A DNA stretch of 64,000 bases, taken from NCBI RefSeq assembly GCF_002443255.2, contig NW_019211455.1, positions 55,256,338-55,320,337 on the forward strand, read 5' to 3'. Under the pieces are notes generated by a model, which worked only from the letters and a program-made list of their open reading frames with translations, did no database searches and was not told the DNA's origin. This document shows positions 38,565-52,647 of the stretch, piece after piece. Position 1 is the first letter of the stretch. Every line of letters starts with the position of its first letter. Position numbers and translations under genes: made by a program. Source of the stretch: Varroa destructor (lineage: Eukaryota > Arthropoda > Arachnida > Mesostigmata > Varroidae).

Positions 38565-40745
38565 CGATTGATTCGCATATGTTCTTAACAGGTCAATTAT
38601 AACGTGATACACAAGTATTACAAATGTAATAGTTTTAATGATGTTGCGTTTAGGAAGTGCAGGTGCTTGGCAGAATTGGGCTTTGACTATTTGCATTTTT
38701 ATTTGAGCTGCTAGAGCTGATTCTCAACTCAGGGAGCATCTGCATCTTATCAATTTGACACAACTATGAAAATGAAAATAAAAATCTGACGAGTAAAGTA
38801 AATTTTAAAAAAATTACAGAAACTCGATGTGTGCACGCATATATAGCACACCTATAAGCGATGCTGTGGTTATTAAAGCTGACTGGTCCTTCAGGTCACA
38901 GAAGATCGACAGCCCCGCTAATTTTCTAAGGCTTCTTCGACGGAACCTGCTTAGTATATAAGGTGGGTCTTCATGAGAGTTTTAGAATACAAAGTAAAAA
39001 ATGTCGCGCATTTTTTTCTCCTTAAACATGGCATTGAGATCTCTTGTAGAACTTTTACCAGCGTATAGATTATAAACTGATATTGTTATTTCCATATCAT
39101 ACACTGCACAGAGTACAGTTACTGTATTCTCTATAGAAAAATAGTACATAATTTTCGCCCAACGAAAACAAGCTTTCGATATCTCTACTCTAATCGTTGT
39201 CAAATATAAAGACCAAATATAAAAAAATGTAAGCATCGTACTACTGACACCCAATTTTTTGGCAATTCAATCAGCTATAACGGTCATTTCTAGACACGAC
39301 TTGAACCGAAAGATCCAGACCATACCCTCGATGGTCTAAAATAGGTGCGATCGGAATAAACCATGAAATGAAATGTTGTCGCATTGAAGTTATTGCCGGC
39401 AAAGCCCTATGCCGGTTCAGGTTCGCCCGATCCGGTAGGAGCAACTTCACTCCAAAGTCATTGTGCCTTAAACCTAGCGTCTTGGTTTGTCGATCCTTCG
39501 AAGTGGTTTGACTTATTTCACTTTTCTATTTGATTCGAACCTTTATTTTTAAATCTCGCTTGAATACATTAAATTGAAAAAGCTCATCGTTGATGTCTAT
39601 GAAGGCTGGAAACGGCAGTGGTACTTCTTTGCTTGTTAAAGTAGTGCATGCAACTATAGCATGATCTGCTGTAGATTCGTGTTTACCTTATATTTTAACC
39701 AAAATAAACCAATATATACCAGACAGTCGTTATTTGTAAAAATAATACAACTAGTTAAATTTATGTGTGTGTATATATAACAAAGGCGACATACCATCTT
39801 GTACGCGCGCGCACGATTTCGACAACTAGCAGAAAAGACCTCGGATGCTTTTTTGTTACCTAAAAAGTATAAGAGCAATAATTGACATAAGACTCACCAT
39901 AAGGATGTAAGTAATAAGAAGGCCAGTCAATCGTTCGCCTAATTGATCATGATGAAATACTACAAAGACAATGAGGATCAATACAACCAGGACTCGCAAT
40001 GACTCTCAGCTAAAATTCAGTTTTGATAATTTTATACTTCATTCTAATAGTTATAGCAGTAATGGTAATAATAACTTTCGTTTCCAATGTGCTATAGTGA
40101 AAATTTATAATATATTGATATCATCTAGTAAATTGATAAGAATTAAATGAAATTAGGTAGGATACCTAGGATACCTAATTGGGAAGTTTTTAGCAGTTTA
40201 ACAATCATACATACACCCCATAATGGTGATGGTTGTTAACCTATTTAATCAGTTAGGTACTTATTACTTAAAAGAAAGTTCTTTATAGCATATATTTGTG
40301 TGGTGTAAAGAAGAAAAATATTCAGCATGACATGATTCAGGCGTTACAACATCATCTTTTATTTTTATGCAGTTATCTTCAACGCAGCATCTTATATTAT
40401 TACGTACGTTTATTTTAATTCCGTTGGTACAGCAAATCTTTAATCATCCACCACCTAAGGAATCAGTTAGATGTATGAGGTTTACTAGTGACAATCCTCA
40501 TGTAGTTATATTTTATGACCCAGACATAACAACAACGGAAAAATCATCACGTACATTACTTCATCCACCAATAACCTAATAAGTCATAGTGCATGAAGCT
40601 TTCAATAATCAACGTCCTTACGTTGCAGACACGCTGTTATGAGGTATGCGGTTGGCGCTGAGATCAAGACGCGTTACAAACTCGTTCACGAAATCCTTTT
40701 CTGCATGGAACGACGAGGAGCCACTGTCCGTCCCCGACATGCGGT

Positions 40746-41587
40746 TCAACACTGGTGAATGCATGGCGGACTTAGCCCAGCCACATTGGTTGTTAATAAT
40801 ATGTTCTTAGTGGCATCATTCCAAAGGTTATTCATTATATTGTCGGCTGGGTGTCGGCGAACGTCGTTACTCCAATCACAAAGCCAAAATATGCCCACTA
40901 CTTTACGCATTTCAAAAAGTCTAGAGCCAATCACGGACAGAGGGGCGTACAAAATTCCGAATCGCCGAAGAAGCATCCAGTAAAGGCGTCAAAATACCTG
41001 ACAACTGTAGCAGCCTCTTCTGTTCGATGACTGTTATCCTAGCTACCCACGTTGAATGAAGCGAAACCTCCTTTTGCTGAAGTGCTATGAACCTGCATTA
41101 TCAATAAGGTCATGTAATTCACCTATTTCCTTGCGCATTGTCTTTAATAAAACATCATTATCCATCTTTATAGCTGAGATCTTTATAACTGCCAATTAAA
41201 TCAATTTGGCCGACGAAAGGTAGTACAGATTGTAAGTATGTGACAAGAATTCGGGTGGTGTCCTCCAAAAGGCCGTTAGGCCAGATGACGTCCTTGGACA
41301 GATGTTGAGGCATATGTAAGTGGATCGTCTAGTAAGAATAGTTGGGTTTTCTGATGGACCGCACGGGCTAGACTTAGTCTTTGCTTCTGACTGCCTGAAG
41401 GATTGACGCCTTTTTCGCCAACTTCTCTCCTATAGCTTTCGTGCAAAACAAGAACGTCTGATAATAAACAACGCTTCTCTATGGCTTGGTGCTACCGTAC
41501 CGAATTGAACTGGGTTGTGAAGACAATACTTTGACGTACGGTGTGATTTTGAATCCGAGCCTATTGTGGCACGTATGCAATCGGCAC
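40746..41587 (-). pseudogene. ABCC/MRP-type ABC transporter pseudogene: NBD1, linker and start of TMD2
   Basis: Reading the minus strand down from 41587, a decayed first nucleotide-binding domain follows a possible acceptor (CCGTTAG). In order it has AYVPQ-stop-ARIQNHTVRQ (normally AYVPQQAWIQN...), a helical segment, GEKGVNPSGSQKQRLSLARA (signature LSGGQ changed to PSGSQ, 41401-41381), LFLLDDPLT (Walker B, about 41341-41322) and GPNGLLEDTTRILVTYLQS. Defects: in-frame TAG at 41563-41561 and 41494-41492, a frameshift near 41295, and loss of the usual D-loop and H-loop residues. Further down, KGGFASF fits the linker, then FGILYAPLSVIG...FWLCDWSND fits the start of TMD2 (about 40964-40850). ABCC proteins are ATP-driven exporters of conjugated anions and xenobiotics. 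With two stops and a frameshift in NBD1 this copy cannot encode one. The Walker A part that should lie at 41.6-42.9 kb was not found. Confidence 0.85.
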
Positions 41588-43009
41588 CTAACGGATAACG
41601 GACAGCAAATGGCTATAAGGTAAAAATGAATCGAGCATTATTGGATTCGTTCGTTAACAAGTAAAAGGTCTGAAAGTTCTGTGAAGTCGTGAAACCTTTC
41701 CCGTTTACTCTATTTGGTCGGTTGTGCCATCTGCGCGAAGAACGATGAAAACTAAAATTCTTGAGAATATATTTTTTTCGACGACACGCAGTTAGTATAT
41801 TTATGTGGATATGTTTCCGAAATCATTTCTTAGTAGGTATAGCATCAGAAACTCGTCTTCCGGAAGCTAACCGAAATGCGTTTCGCTGGACTCAATTGGG
41901 ATTTCTCTAATAGATTTTTCAAATGGTATGACACCCATATGAGCAGCTATTAATTTTAATAATAATACTACCTTATCTTCCTTAATTGCTCATTTATTTC
42001 TCCGTACATTATTTTTCTGGTTATCAGTATCTAGTAATAACTTTTGCTAACGCTGAGATTTGAATCAGCGTGGTAACATATCGGCTAGTTATCGTTACCA
42101 TGACAATGCAAATAAAGGGACGAGCATCATCCGTCACCCACTATTGAGAATACGTTTTCCTAAAAATTAAAGTGATAGGTGCACTGGACCATAGTCATCT
42201 AAATATACTTCTGCATGCCACGAGAAGGATACGACAGAATGGTAAATCATAATGCTATAATGTTTACCGAATAATAGGAGGCAACAGTATCGAGATGTAC
42301 AGGGTGCGCCGAATCACCGTACAGCTTGAGGGAAAGTCTCTTAACAGGTTTTGGATCGTCAGTTGAACCTTTTCTTATTTTTAATTCTAGTACACTTAAT
42401 CTTATGGCGCGTTAACGGACGTAAAATGACATGATATGTTCTTAAACGACTTTCTCCAAACAATCAGTTAACCCCATAGAAAACAGTATGCCCCCTCCGG
42501 AGTTCGCAGTACCGATCGAATGCAACACTCAAATTTTGCAAAATCATCTTTGTAAAACGGGTAGTTAGCTAAATATCCTGTCCGTTCATGCTAAAATCTT
42601 GCACGCGAACATCTGTTGAAATTTACTCGTCTAGTTACACCATAACGAATAGTTATTGGGAAACTAGGCTATGACCATTCTCTGAATATTTCTATTGCAA
42701 GCACTGGACGAGCCTGACAAGGGAAAGTCTTGGAGCTTCTATCGCCCGTCTAGCTAATTATTTTACACACGCAGCTCAGGACTTTCACACAGCTAGTTGG
42801 CTCATACACATAGTATCTTCCATACTTGATTACCTAATTAATTTCTTCGGAGGGCTGCAAGAACGTGCTTTTTTTATACAAATGTACGAGGTCCATTGCT
42901 GTTGCAGGCAGGGCATCCATATTTTGAACGAGTATTGATCAGTTTATCCTCAACAAAAATGGCGCATGCTCAAAAAGTGAAAACCAATTTCTTTCGCTTG
43001 TCGCCCATC

Positions 43010-43163
43010 TACCGTCATGGGGAATATTGCTTCTGCTAAAGCGAACCTGCTCGCAATGTACATGCTTCGTTCGTATTGCTTAGCGCTGCATTTGTAGACG
43101 AAGATAAAAAGTGACATAAACGTCACTGAAGCCTCCCAAGCGAAATTAGCGTGTCTGTTTCGC
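43010..43163 (-). pseudogene. Possible ABCC pseudogene exon: end of TMD1
   Basis: After an acceptor-like TTTTTTCAG, the minus-strand frame reads NFAWEASVTFMSLFIFVYK, a hydrophobic helix, then ASRFALAEAIFPMTV. The second part resembles the ABCC TMD1 pattern AF-AL-LFN-LRFPMT-LP with three or four residues missing. The position, upstream of NBD1 on the same strand, fits. The similarity alone would not be enough. Confidence 0.4.
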
Positions 43164-45310
43164 CTGAAAAAATATCGCAACCAAATTTTGCATTTAGATT
43201 TTATGATTTATGGTACTGCGGCGATCTGTGACCTGCCAGACTGCAGCTCAACATTAGATCGGAACGTGATCTTAGATATAATACTTAGTATATACTAGGT
43301 ACACTGTAATGCAGGGTGGTGGCGCGAAATTTGAATACTCATAATTACCTACATTATTATTATATAATACAGATGCAACAAAGATCTTTTTTTTAGGCTG
43401 TGTGCGCGACGGCCTGCCTAACTTAGACCTCATCTTGAATCCAGAATGCTTATTGTAGGCTATCAGTTTCTGCTGTTGCATTCTGCAGTCGAACGCAGAA
43501 GACACTTAACCGATTTCTAGCTAAAACTGGCATGACGCGATACTGCGAAGTACAAGCTAGCCATGAAATGGTGACAGTGAAACGTTAAAAACGCTCTACT
43601 TTAAAATCGCAGCACATAAATGCAAAAACCCACTGCTATCTGTATCAATCAAATACATAGATCGTCTGTTGTAGTTTAGTTTTAACCCATACCCGGGAAA
43701 CACGTGTTAATAAAGGGCTTATGGATGACAAACAAAACAACATGAGACGAACATTCGCCTACCACATGCTCGACCTCATTTAGATCCACCTTGCCGGCCT
43801 GCAGAAAGTTCTGAATTCGCCTTAAGGAGACTTTGCAAGTTGTCAATGAGGAAATTACCGACGGAGGAACGTCAGGTTGAAACGCATAGCATTAAACAAC
43901 GAAAGCGAGATGAAGGCGCGCTTGGCCCTAAGGACTATTTTCACGGTTGATAACTATGAAGCAAACGGAAGACGCCGTCGAGGTCTGCAACATCCCAGAA
44001 TCAGTGACATCATATGTTTTTTTTATGAATAGCGACAAGGCTAAGAGTTTCTTTGAGTTTCTTATATTTAACGGTAAGTTAATTGTATTTTTTGCACGAT
44101 TATAATTAATTAAGTAATTGCAACTCGCCGCTTATATAATATAATGACTTTATAATACATTACCGAAATAAAGTTCTGCCTCTTATTGATACGTATAATG
44201 TCCAATGCAATTTTTATTTGTCGCTAATTTCTATATTCACTAATAGTGAATGTATGATAGGATGCGGGTAAGTTCTGGCGCGAAGCGGACCGCAGTGTTT
44301 TGGCATGGTCATGTTTCTGCTTCTGAGTTCGACAAACTTCTGGTTGTACTACAATATTCAAAAAGGCCGTCTGATTTTCTTGTACCTGATTTTCGCAGCG
44401 ACCATACGCTACTGAGCAACTGCCTCTGAGTTTGAAAACGCTGGCCTATAAACTTTCCTATCCGAGTGCCGGTTTAGATGAGGATCGGTTCAGCGACTTT
44501 TTGAAATGACCGTCTGCATACTCTAGCAATGTTTTCTGGCGCCAAGTGCCTGTTGATATTGCTATCTTCCATTTGGCCACCCCAAAGTGCGATTTTAACC
44601 TCGAAAACTTTTTTTGATGTAAGATTTTTTTTCTCAAATATTCATTCTTTCTGCGCCCCACTTTATGCACAACTACTATATTGACTAAATTTTTTAAGCT
44701 AAAATTTAAGCACATAATTTTGCACATAAAATAACATCGTTAAACTAAATACGCGCTATTTTGATCGATGACTTTCTTTCATTTATTTTCTGGCAACATC
44801 GTAATCCCATCAGTATAGAACTTCTATGGCTATCATTACTTGTATTAAGCTATGGTGGCATACAGTTATTGCATGCACTTGTGTAGAACCTCGATCCATA
44901 AAACCTGCACACCTTGTATTCTACCAGGGCGCTATAAAGTTACATTCCTAAGCACAGCATTCTTTGCTTCTGGTGTTAGCAATGTAACCTTATTTCAATT
45001 TAATATGTATATATAAAGCATTATGAACAGAAAATACGCTTCTTGCCATTGGAGTATTCATAACAGAGAAATTTAGTCTGCTCTACTATCTTTTGTAGCA
45101 AAATAAAATGAAGGGCGCGATGCATTTCTCCTTTATCGATTATAAAATGAAATAATTACAATGAAGTTCTTTTACTAAAGAGGGGTTTAAATTAGTTATT
45201 TAACAGAGCATAAAGTTTATTGTGTGACAACCTATTATAGGTATCCAATAACCATTTTACAACAGTTTTATAATATTGTAATGCTGGAAGGCCTTCAAGC
45301 CTTTAACTTA

Positions 45311-45403
45311 TCGAGCCCAAATCTTTTGTTCCTCGAGCCATTTTCGTTTGAATACCTCGGAGTAGTATCTCGACCGAAGATTCGGTTCAAGTTCGACGAG
45401 ATT
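45311..45403 (-). pseudogene. Possible ABCC pseudogene fragment: N-terminal linker before TMD1
   Basis: The minus strand reads LVELEPNLRSRYYSEVF then KRKWLEEQKIW before a TAA at 45310-45308. ABCC proteins carry a D-L-x-L-x-P...F...W..E pattern just before TMD1, and this matches it in spacing and chemistry. It would extend the decayed transporter to about 9 kb. It could be a chance frame in AT-rich sequence. Confidence 0.35.
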
Positions 45404-45409
45404 TTTTAG

Positions 45410-48400
45410 ATATACCAAATTAGGTGCACCGTTCGTGCACTTCAGGATGGGTCGGCTTCCACCTCGGCTGTCAACTCGTTGTCATTGCTTTTCGCGGCGC
45501 TCTTCCACAAGACTCATTTTCAAGTTTGAAATTTTCTTTCTGGAAGTTTTCGAATGAACGGCTCATGGTATTTCTAGAAATAGAAGCTTCACCGAACACG
45601 AAGTCTATAGACAGCGAGTGTTGTTTCCGCCGTTGTATTCCGTTGGAATTGGTTGAACTGATTTTCTATGGCTTACTATGACACCTTTGTCAAGAGACCG
45701 AGTGAAGCTTCAAAGAGTAGCTTCAAAAAGTAGCTTCAAGGGAACTAGTGCGCCTTAAATACAAAAGAAAAAAAAAAGTATATATATATATATATATGGA
45801 AAAACTTGCATGGAATAAACCGTATACGAATTTGAGTTGTGAAGTAGGTTTAGAAGGGTATTACGCCCCTTTAGAAAGGTATAATACACTACATATAATA
45901 ACTTAACTTAACTTAACGATAAAGCAAATGGCATACTGATTCGCAAAAGACGTACGCGGACACTAGAGAAGCTTTCGTTTATTAATTACACTTGTTGTAG
46001 CGTACCAGATAGCCAGGTAATGAACCGGTATCAACTAGCTGCGCCGAGTCGATATAACGACTTTCTTGTTGCAATATAGAAAACGACTTTTACTAAGCAA
46101 GCTTTTACTATCCCGTTTATATAGAATACCTTTTCTAATCAAAGTGCTATCTATATCTTCAAACGTAACGCCAACTTACTAGGTAAAATTTCTAAGTGTA
46201 ATTCGACCATAGGCTTTGCCTGGCCCTCGTATCCATCACCGATGTGAGTAATAATGCAAAACTCGATTGACACCGGCATTTTTAAGTATTGGCCATCTTT
46301 CAGATTGTTTTGTTTCTGTTTACTTGAAAGGAATAGTCACCGCAGGCATGCAGAATTACATACGCATGCCTAAGAGAGGTCCAGCATGCTAGCGAAATGC
46401 CTTTCACTTCGGCTGTTATCGGTTTTTGATTCAGCTCTACGGTATATTTCTTATGTTCTGATGGTCACTCTCACAATTTTCAACGGAGACGCTTCAAAGA
46501 GACGCACAACTGTTCTATTCTGGCATATTCCAGACATATCTCTCCTAGCCTGCAGAATTTATACACTGAGCACACATTGAAATCATTTGACTTACGCGTA
46601 AGGCGGTACGGTTTACTGTCAACTTGCTCCTAGCCATGAGCGACTCTACATCGATAATTCCTGCAGATATCTAAATTTCTGCTTATCCACATCGATGTTT
46701 ATAATTTCTTTTTTTGTATTATCTACTATCGTACTACAAAATTTCTAGGCATTTCGGGACTGGGAACTGCTAACGACATCATTCAGCGTCAGCCAAGAGA
46801 TGTACGATAGACACTGAGCTTCTGTTTTAGTTCAACACGAAGCAGATCATGCATTTTCATTATTCCAATTTTTACCATATGTCATATCATGTCTGTTAAC
46901 ACAGGCTAGCACTGTAGAACAGTGTCAGAGAGTCGTTCATAGCAAACTTCTTCGAGATCACTCTTGCGGGGGGAATACGTCCGAACGAATTTGCACACGG
47001 ATTGTATGGGCGCATATTCTTTCAGAACAGCATTGAGCTTAATGTTAAGTGATCTAATATCGGCCACTTTATTTATTTCTTTAGCGCTACAGTCAGATCA
47101 AACCTGATAGTGCTTCTTTTGCGGCATACCGACCTGTAAAGGTACCTGTTTGGCTGTCAAATTAAGCGTTTCGGGCTGTTGCAGTCAATGCTATCGTTAA
47201 GCGTTGCTTCAGCAGAAGCTGAAATGTATCCATGCCGGGGTACGTACCTAGACTACCTTACGTGTTTCTAAATTCTGTGAGCAAACGCGTTACTATTGCA
47301 CTGTCACGGGAATCTGCTTCACTACCTATAAGATGTAACGGAATATATGCCAATAAAATAAAGCAAACCAATTATAAAAAAAAAAAAAAAAGAAGAAGCG
47401 ACAATTCCAGACCGCCCTCGACGGGAAGTCACATTGAAGGAATGGCGAATTGTGTGCACACAGTATCAAGGCTACGTGCTAAATTATTGCCAATTGAACG
47501 AAGAGCGTGTGTTTGACGTGTGAAGTTTCACCTCACGCGTCACACTAGTATAGATTTAACGGCGATCATGAAGATTTATACAAGTATAGAAGTTTTTAAT
47601 TATATTTTTTTATGAAAGTATGCGTTATCATCAAGATTCTTAGTTAACATCTTTGTTTAACGCCCTTATATATATACTGCTGATGCATTAACCCATTACT
47701 GGGACAGATAGCGTTTGTTCCCTTCTATCGGTGCGTCTCCTGTAAGCTGTCGTCAGTTTTAAAAGACAGATTGGCGTTTTATAATTGTATTCACTATATT
47801 ATTTTATTATAATCTACGTGTACTTTCATATATTGCTCTGATGATCTCGCAGCGTGTTTGCCTGATAAACTTCAAAATACTGGCTGGTGTAAATTCTAAT
47901 TCGGGTCTTTTCGGGACACACTTTGTTTCGCGTTGGGGACCAACCGTTCAAAGTGACCATTTGCATATCAGACGTATTTTAATACAAACAAATACTTATT
48001 TAAGTACACTTTTAGCTATTATCATTCCTGATCGCCTAATTGTATTTAAATATAATACGTTCTATTAAACGGATCATCATTTTGCATATTGGCTGGCAAA
48101 CTGGTATAATTCCTAGCATTATCTTACAATCTTAATATCTAATTAAATTTGACATAAAATAGAGAAAATACGTTATGATTAAATCAAATCTCCCTTATTC
48201 ACTCTGGCATGTGTAGGCATCCGCTAGAGTATTTGCAGATATCGTTGTTAGGCCGAAGTTCTTGGAAGAGCCCGAACTGTTTACACGCTCGAGAAGCACT
48301 GGCCTGCGAGCTCGAAATAAAATGGAAGTTGTGTTTTTTTCAAAGTGTTACATATTTTTGAAATGCTTATAAATATATATGTAGAATAACAGAGAAAAAA

Positions 48401-51400
48401 ACCTTACCCAATTAACGATAATTTTTCTATCTTCATGTTCTTTTGAGTGTCAAAGACCCTTGCGCGCATCATTTCGGAGAGTTGCTCAAATAAAGTAGCT
48501 GCAGAAAAAAGGCTACATGCCCTCAGGCTTTGTGGAAATTCATTCAAGAGGCAAAAAATACAATTAACGAATAATCGAAATAGCTTTTTAATTGAAGGAA
48601 GAATAAGGAAGACCATTTCTTCATCATGCTTCTATGACTATGATTGTAATCAGTATTTTCTATATACCGTGTCTAAAACGTGTACATATATTTCAACAAT
48701 AAATATTAATAACAAGAAGAACACATTGTAAAAAAAATATTTTCATGCGTAAGCCAAAAAAGTACGCATACTTTTTTTTTGTTTTACAATTATTGTATTT
48801 TATAGATATAATCAGAACTGTTTTTGCCAGATACAACATTGTTCCCAAAGTGACGCATGGCACCAACGTCAACCTAATTCTTACCCATATTTGTATATCT
48901 ATATTGAGTCCTGCACTCCACAGAAAGTATAGATACTTAAATACATTTAAGCTTGAATGTTCTGAAAAGCATCATCATATACAAGTCAATCAAAGTTCTG
49001 TATACGAGGAATCGTTTCCCGCGATTTATGCCACCTAGCTTCTTGTAGCTTTTTCATTGTCTTTCACCGAATGTATTAAGCGACAAAACAAAGTAGCGTT
49101 TCTAAGTGATGTCGTCTTCTCTTGCAAACTCGATCGGAGTTGCTTTCTAAACTACTTATCCACCTTTGGTTGCATTGAAAACTTGCGGTTCCGCCTTATC
49201 GACGATGGAGTTCAATATTTAAATTATGGAAATTTTATCAAGCATTGCCCAGACATGACAGAGACAATGCCCAATTCATGATAGATAGAAACGACGAATG
49301 AATTAGAATTAGTTGAGCCTAGTCAACTACGGCTTCGAAAACAAATAGAGATCTCACTACAGGGAGGTGTCAAAAATGATACGTTTGTATTAACTGAGAC
49401 AATAAAAATAGATGAGGGAAGACTGAATAAATGTTTGACAATAAAAGATTGACTAGACATATATTCTTTTACAAAATTTTATAAACATAACTTCCAGATA
49501 AATGCGAGCCACTCGCGCGAAGGCACATGACGCATATAGCAGATAAATAGTATAATTTTCGGTATAGATCCCAACTTTGTGTTTTCTTACCTTGTCTCGC
49601 GTAAACTTAGATGTTGAATAGGAGGAACATCATAACCTTGCATGTTTATTTACCAACTGAACCATAAAACGTAGTCTAAACGGCAACGTACCCAGCTGGT
49701 GCTAAAGCTAGTTGCTTAATCTAAGAGGAAAAGTAGTGGTCTAATGAGACCGTGACTTCCAAAATTTAATCGCCGTTTTTTTGACGTTATCGTGTTTGCT
49801 CGCTAGGACTGAACATGTAACACTCGCGCGCCGTAGTGCTGCTGAAAATGCTCTGTCAACACGCTGAGTCGTATCGTGTAAACTCCACTCTTTTTGGCCC
49901 ATTTATTCGATGGAACTCATTGTAAAGGCTGTTTCATGGCGTCCAATAGGTAAGGGACGAACAATATACACAAAATCATCATTTTACGTGCCCCGGTGAA
50001 CATATCCTTTTTGGATAAGGTAATGATACTCACGTTAGTTTAGAATTAAGCGAGTACGAAATAAACCAAACATTTATAGCGAGCATCGCGGCTCGTTCGC
50101 CATAGAAAAACTCCTACGTGCGTACAAGAACAACAGATTTTTGCTTATACGTTTTCCAGTTCCGGACACCTATGTGAGTCCTACGGAAAGTTCTGACGCT
50201 CCTCTTTAATTGTATTTTAATTTTTTTTTTGCTTAAATATTTTGAGCCACGGTGCTTTACTAATTAAAAAATATAGACTCTTTCCAAAACACAGACAAAT
50301 TATTGTGTAAGTTTTTGTGCATCTTTAAGGCCGTGCTTTTATCTTTATCTGTGTTCTAAATCTATGATACATATATTATAGCATCGTAAGAGCGCATGAA
50401 GAATATATAGCCCCTTTGTCAACACTTCACTTTTTATCAGGTATCTGGCTTCTTTGTCTAGATAGCCTCAACAAATCATATGAGCATACATAAGAAAAAT
50501 AATGGAGAAAATCTCTCAGTTTTTCGAATCATTTTTAAAAATCACATATACTTCGAAATTAATAAAATTTTATCATTAATTTCTCAAAAGCAGTTGTGAC
50601 AATGGTATAATTCGAAATCCGTTAAAAAAATCCCAAAACACGAAAAAGCTCTAAGCTAGAAAAAAGCAGTAAAGAGTAAAAAATACGTGGCTTCATCTTT
50701 TCGCAGCGTATTCATCTATTAAAATTGACTCAGAACCGTTTCATCGAATTTCGAATTGGTATTTCAACTTGACTTATCCTCTGTGTGGCTCAACTAGGGT
50801 GTACGCCACCCAAATTAATACCTGCAGAGAACCACAACAGCGTACATACGTGTAATAGACGACTATCAGACTTCCCGACATTTTGACAGCAGGCTTGGTT
50901 TGCAAAGAAACCAGATCAAGTGTCGTTGGACATACATTTCGCTGTTAAATTTCGTATTAATGACATTCGCTTTTAAATGTCTGGATATTGTGTGAGTCTT
51001 AGACCTAACAAGTTTACTTTGGTGAAAGACTAAACGCCAAATAGTTGTAAGAATCGGCCGGACGAGGTATCAAAGTACAGTTATATGAAGTGTTAGTACG
51101 AGCTCTAGAACCTGCAGCAGATACCTACAGCGGTAAACACATCGTATTCCTAAATCCTTTCCTGTTTTTCCTCTACAGAGAAAGCTAAGAGTTTAAGCAA
51201 TTTATTTGCTACAAACGTCTTGAACATTAACATGCCGGAAGCTAGTTCAAGTGACCCGAGCCGCAGGCTAACCATTATCCTTTAAAACGTTTCGTACCAG
51301 ATAGAATAGATTTCGTACCAGAACCACGTAGATAAAATTGCCGCATTTGGATTCTTGATATGTCTGAGATAGAGCGTGTACCGTACAGAACTTGTCATGA

Positions 51401-52640
51401 TGAGTAAGTAAATGAGTGAAGTAAAAATAACGAAACTTCGCATCGATACAGCATAGATGGCGCTATTGCCTTGTCGTTAAGATACACAGACGGAAAAAGA
51501 CGACGGGATCTTGCATGCTACTGTATATAGCCTTCTGTGTTCGTACAAACCTGGAAAATAGAACAAATACTAAAAGTTCAATGTGAGTCTTTTTTTTCCA
51601 CTAATAACATGATGTTGTTGTCTCGCACAGTTTTTGCCAGCCATATCCTCGCTGGTGCAACTTTTATGTTGAGTCTAGGAATTTAAGAAAAAAATCTAGT
51701 TATCCTAGGAGACACTTAGGGATAACTTGAAAGGCATGAAGCTATTACGGAGGACTCTAAGAAATACGTAACACTAATTTAATTTAATTTAAAAAATATA
51801 ATCACATTTCACAAGGAATCCTTTAGAACTTGGTCATGTTGCTTGACTATTATTCAACGCGTTCCCCAAATTTTGGGCAAGCAAAAAAATGTTTAGTTGA
51901 TCTGAAGGAAGTCACAGAAGTCCATTTGTATAAAATATTGAAATTGATATGAAGTTTCACACTTTTTGGAATTCATATCATAGTGCATAACAGAGACATC
52001 TTTGTTTAAGCGATTATTGAAATGACTATTAGTCGTACTTTTCCAGTTTGAAAAAAGTTGGATTTTTTTTTCCTCGATGACTACATTCGTCACCGGTACT
52101 CAGCAGTTCCACTCCAGGGAGTAAAAATTTTGTAAAAATCGATCTTCAATACTATTTTAAAAGTACGAGCAATTTATTTTATATAAAAAAAGTATCTCTT
52201 CTTCCATATCTGCTTTACACGTGGAGGCTACCAGGCACTTATATACTTTTCCTACATGCGTTTAGCTTTCCTGCAGTTACGCTCTGCGAGACAAAACCCT
52301 CGTACTTCTCTTGTTTGGTATAAATCTTGGTTAGTGCGACTGATCTAAACTATATTTTCCATGACAACGGATATCAAACGAACTACATATACTAGAGGGA
52401 TTTAAATCGGACTTTTATGTACATGAATTAATTTGACAAGATTCAACTCTGATACGTTTTGACGAAGGCTGTTCAAGGAGGAGGAGATCGTTTATCCTAA
52501 ATCGTCGCACACTGAAATTACTAATGGATACACATAATTAGAAGTTGTATATATATAGGTCCAGCAAATTGATGATGTGTATTGTATGTACGCGAAATGA
52601 TCGTTGCTCTGTTTCGTTCAAGCGTTTCACGATTACGTTT
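45410..52640. other. AT-rich stretch without a recognisable gene
   Basis: Many A and T runs. The longest frame is on the plus strand, 48745-49281, which stays open except for one TAG at 49036-49038. It has no recognised domain, and such frames are expected now and then in a window this large. No exon-like splice pattern was seen. Confidence 0.4.
45779..45797. repeat. Short (TA)n tract
   Basis: About nine TA units directly after an A-rich tract. Just before it, copies of AGTAGCTTCAA form a small tandem repeat (45713-45740). Confidence 0.9.
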
Positions 52641-52647
52641 ACCGAGT

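Noticed and set aside
38218..38571. Plus-strand frame of 117 codons
   Set aside because: It is the opposite strand of the NBD2 Walker A pseudogene fragment.
42301..42760. GGGAAAGTC motifs, considered as a Walker A (GKS) remnant of the ABCC pseudogene
   Set aside because: They encode GKS only on the plus strand, opposite to the pseudogene, and without the flanking P-loop residues.
44458..44727. Minus-strand frame including WRQKTLLEYADGHF, considered as another transposase or ABCC exon
   Set aside because: The similarity could not be tied to a specific family, and its place does not match a missing ABCC segment.
45898..45918. TTAAC(T) short repeats, considered as telomere-like
   Set aside because: Only three units and not the arthropod TTAGG repeat.
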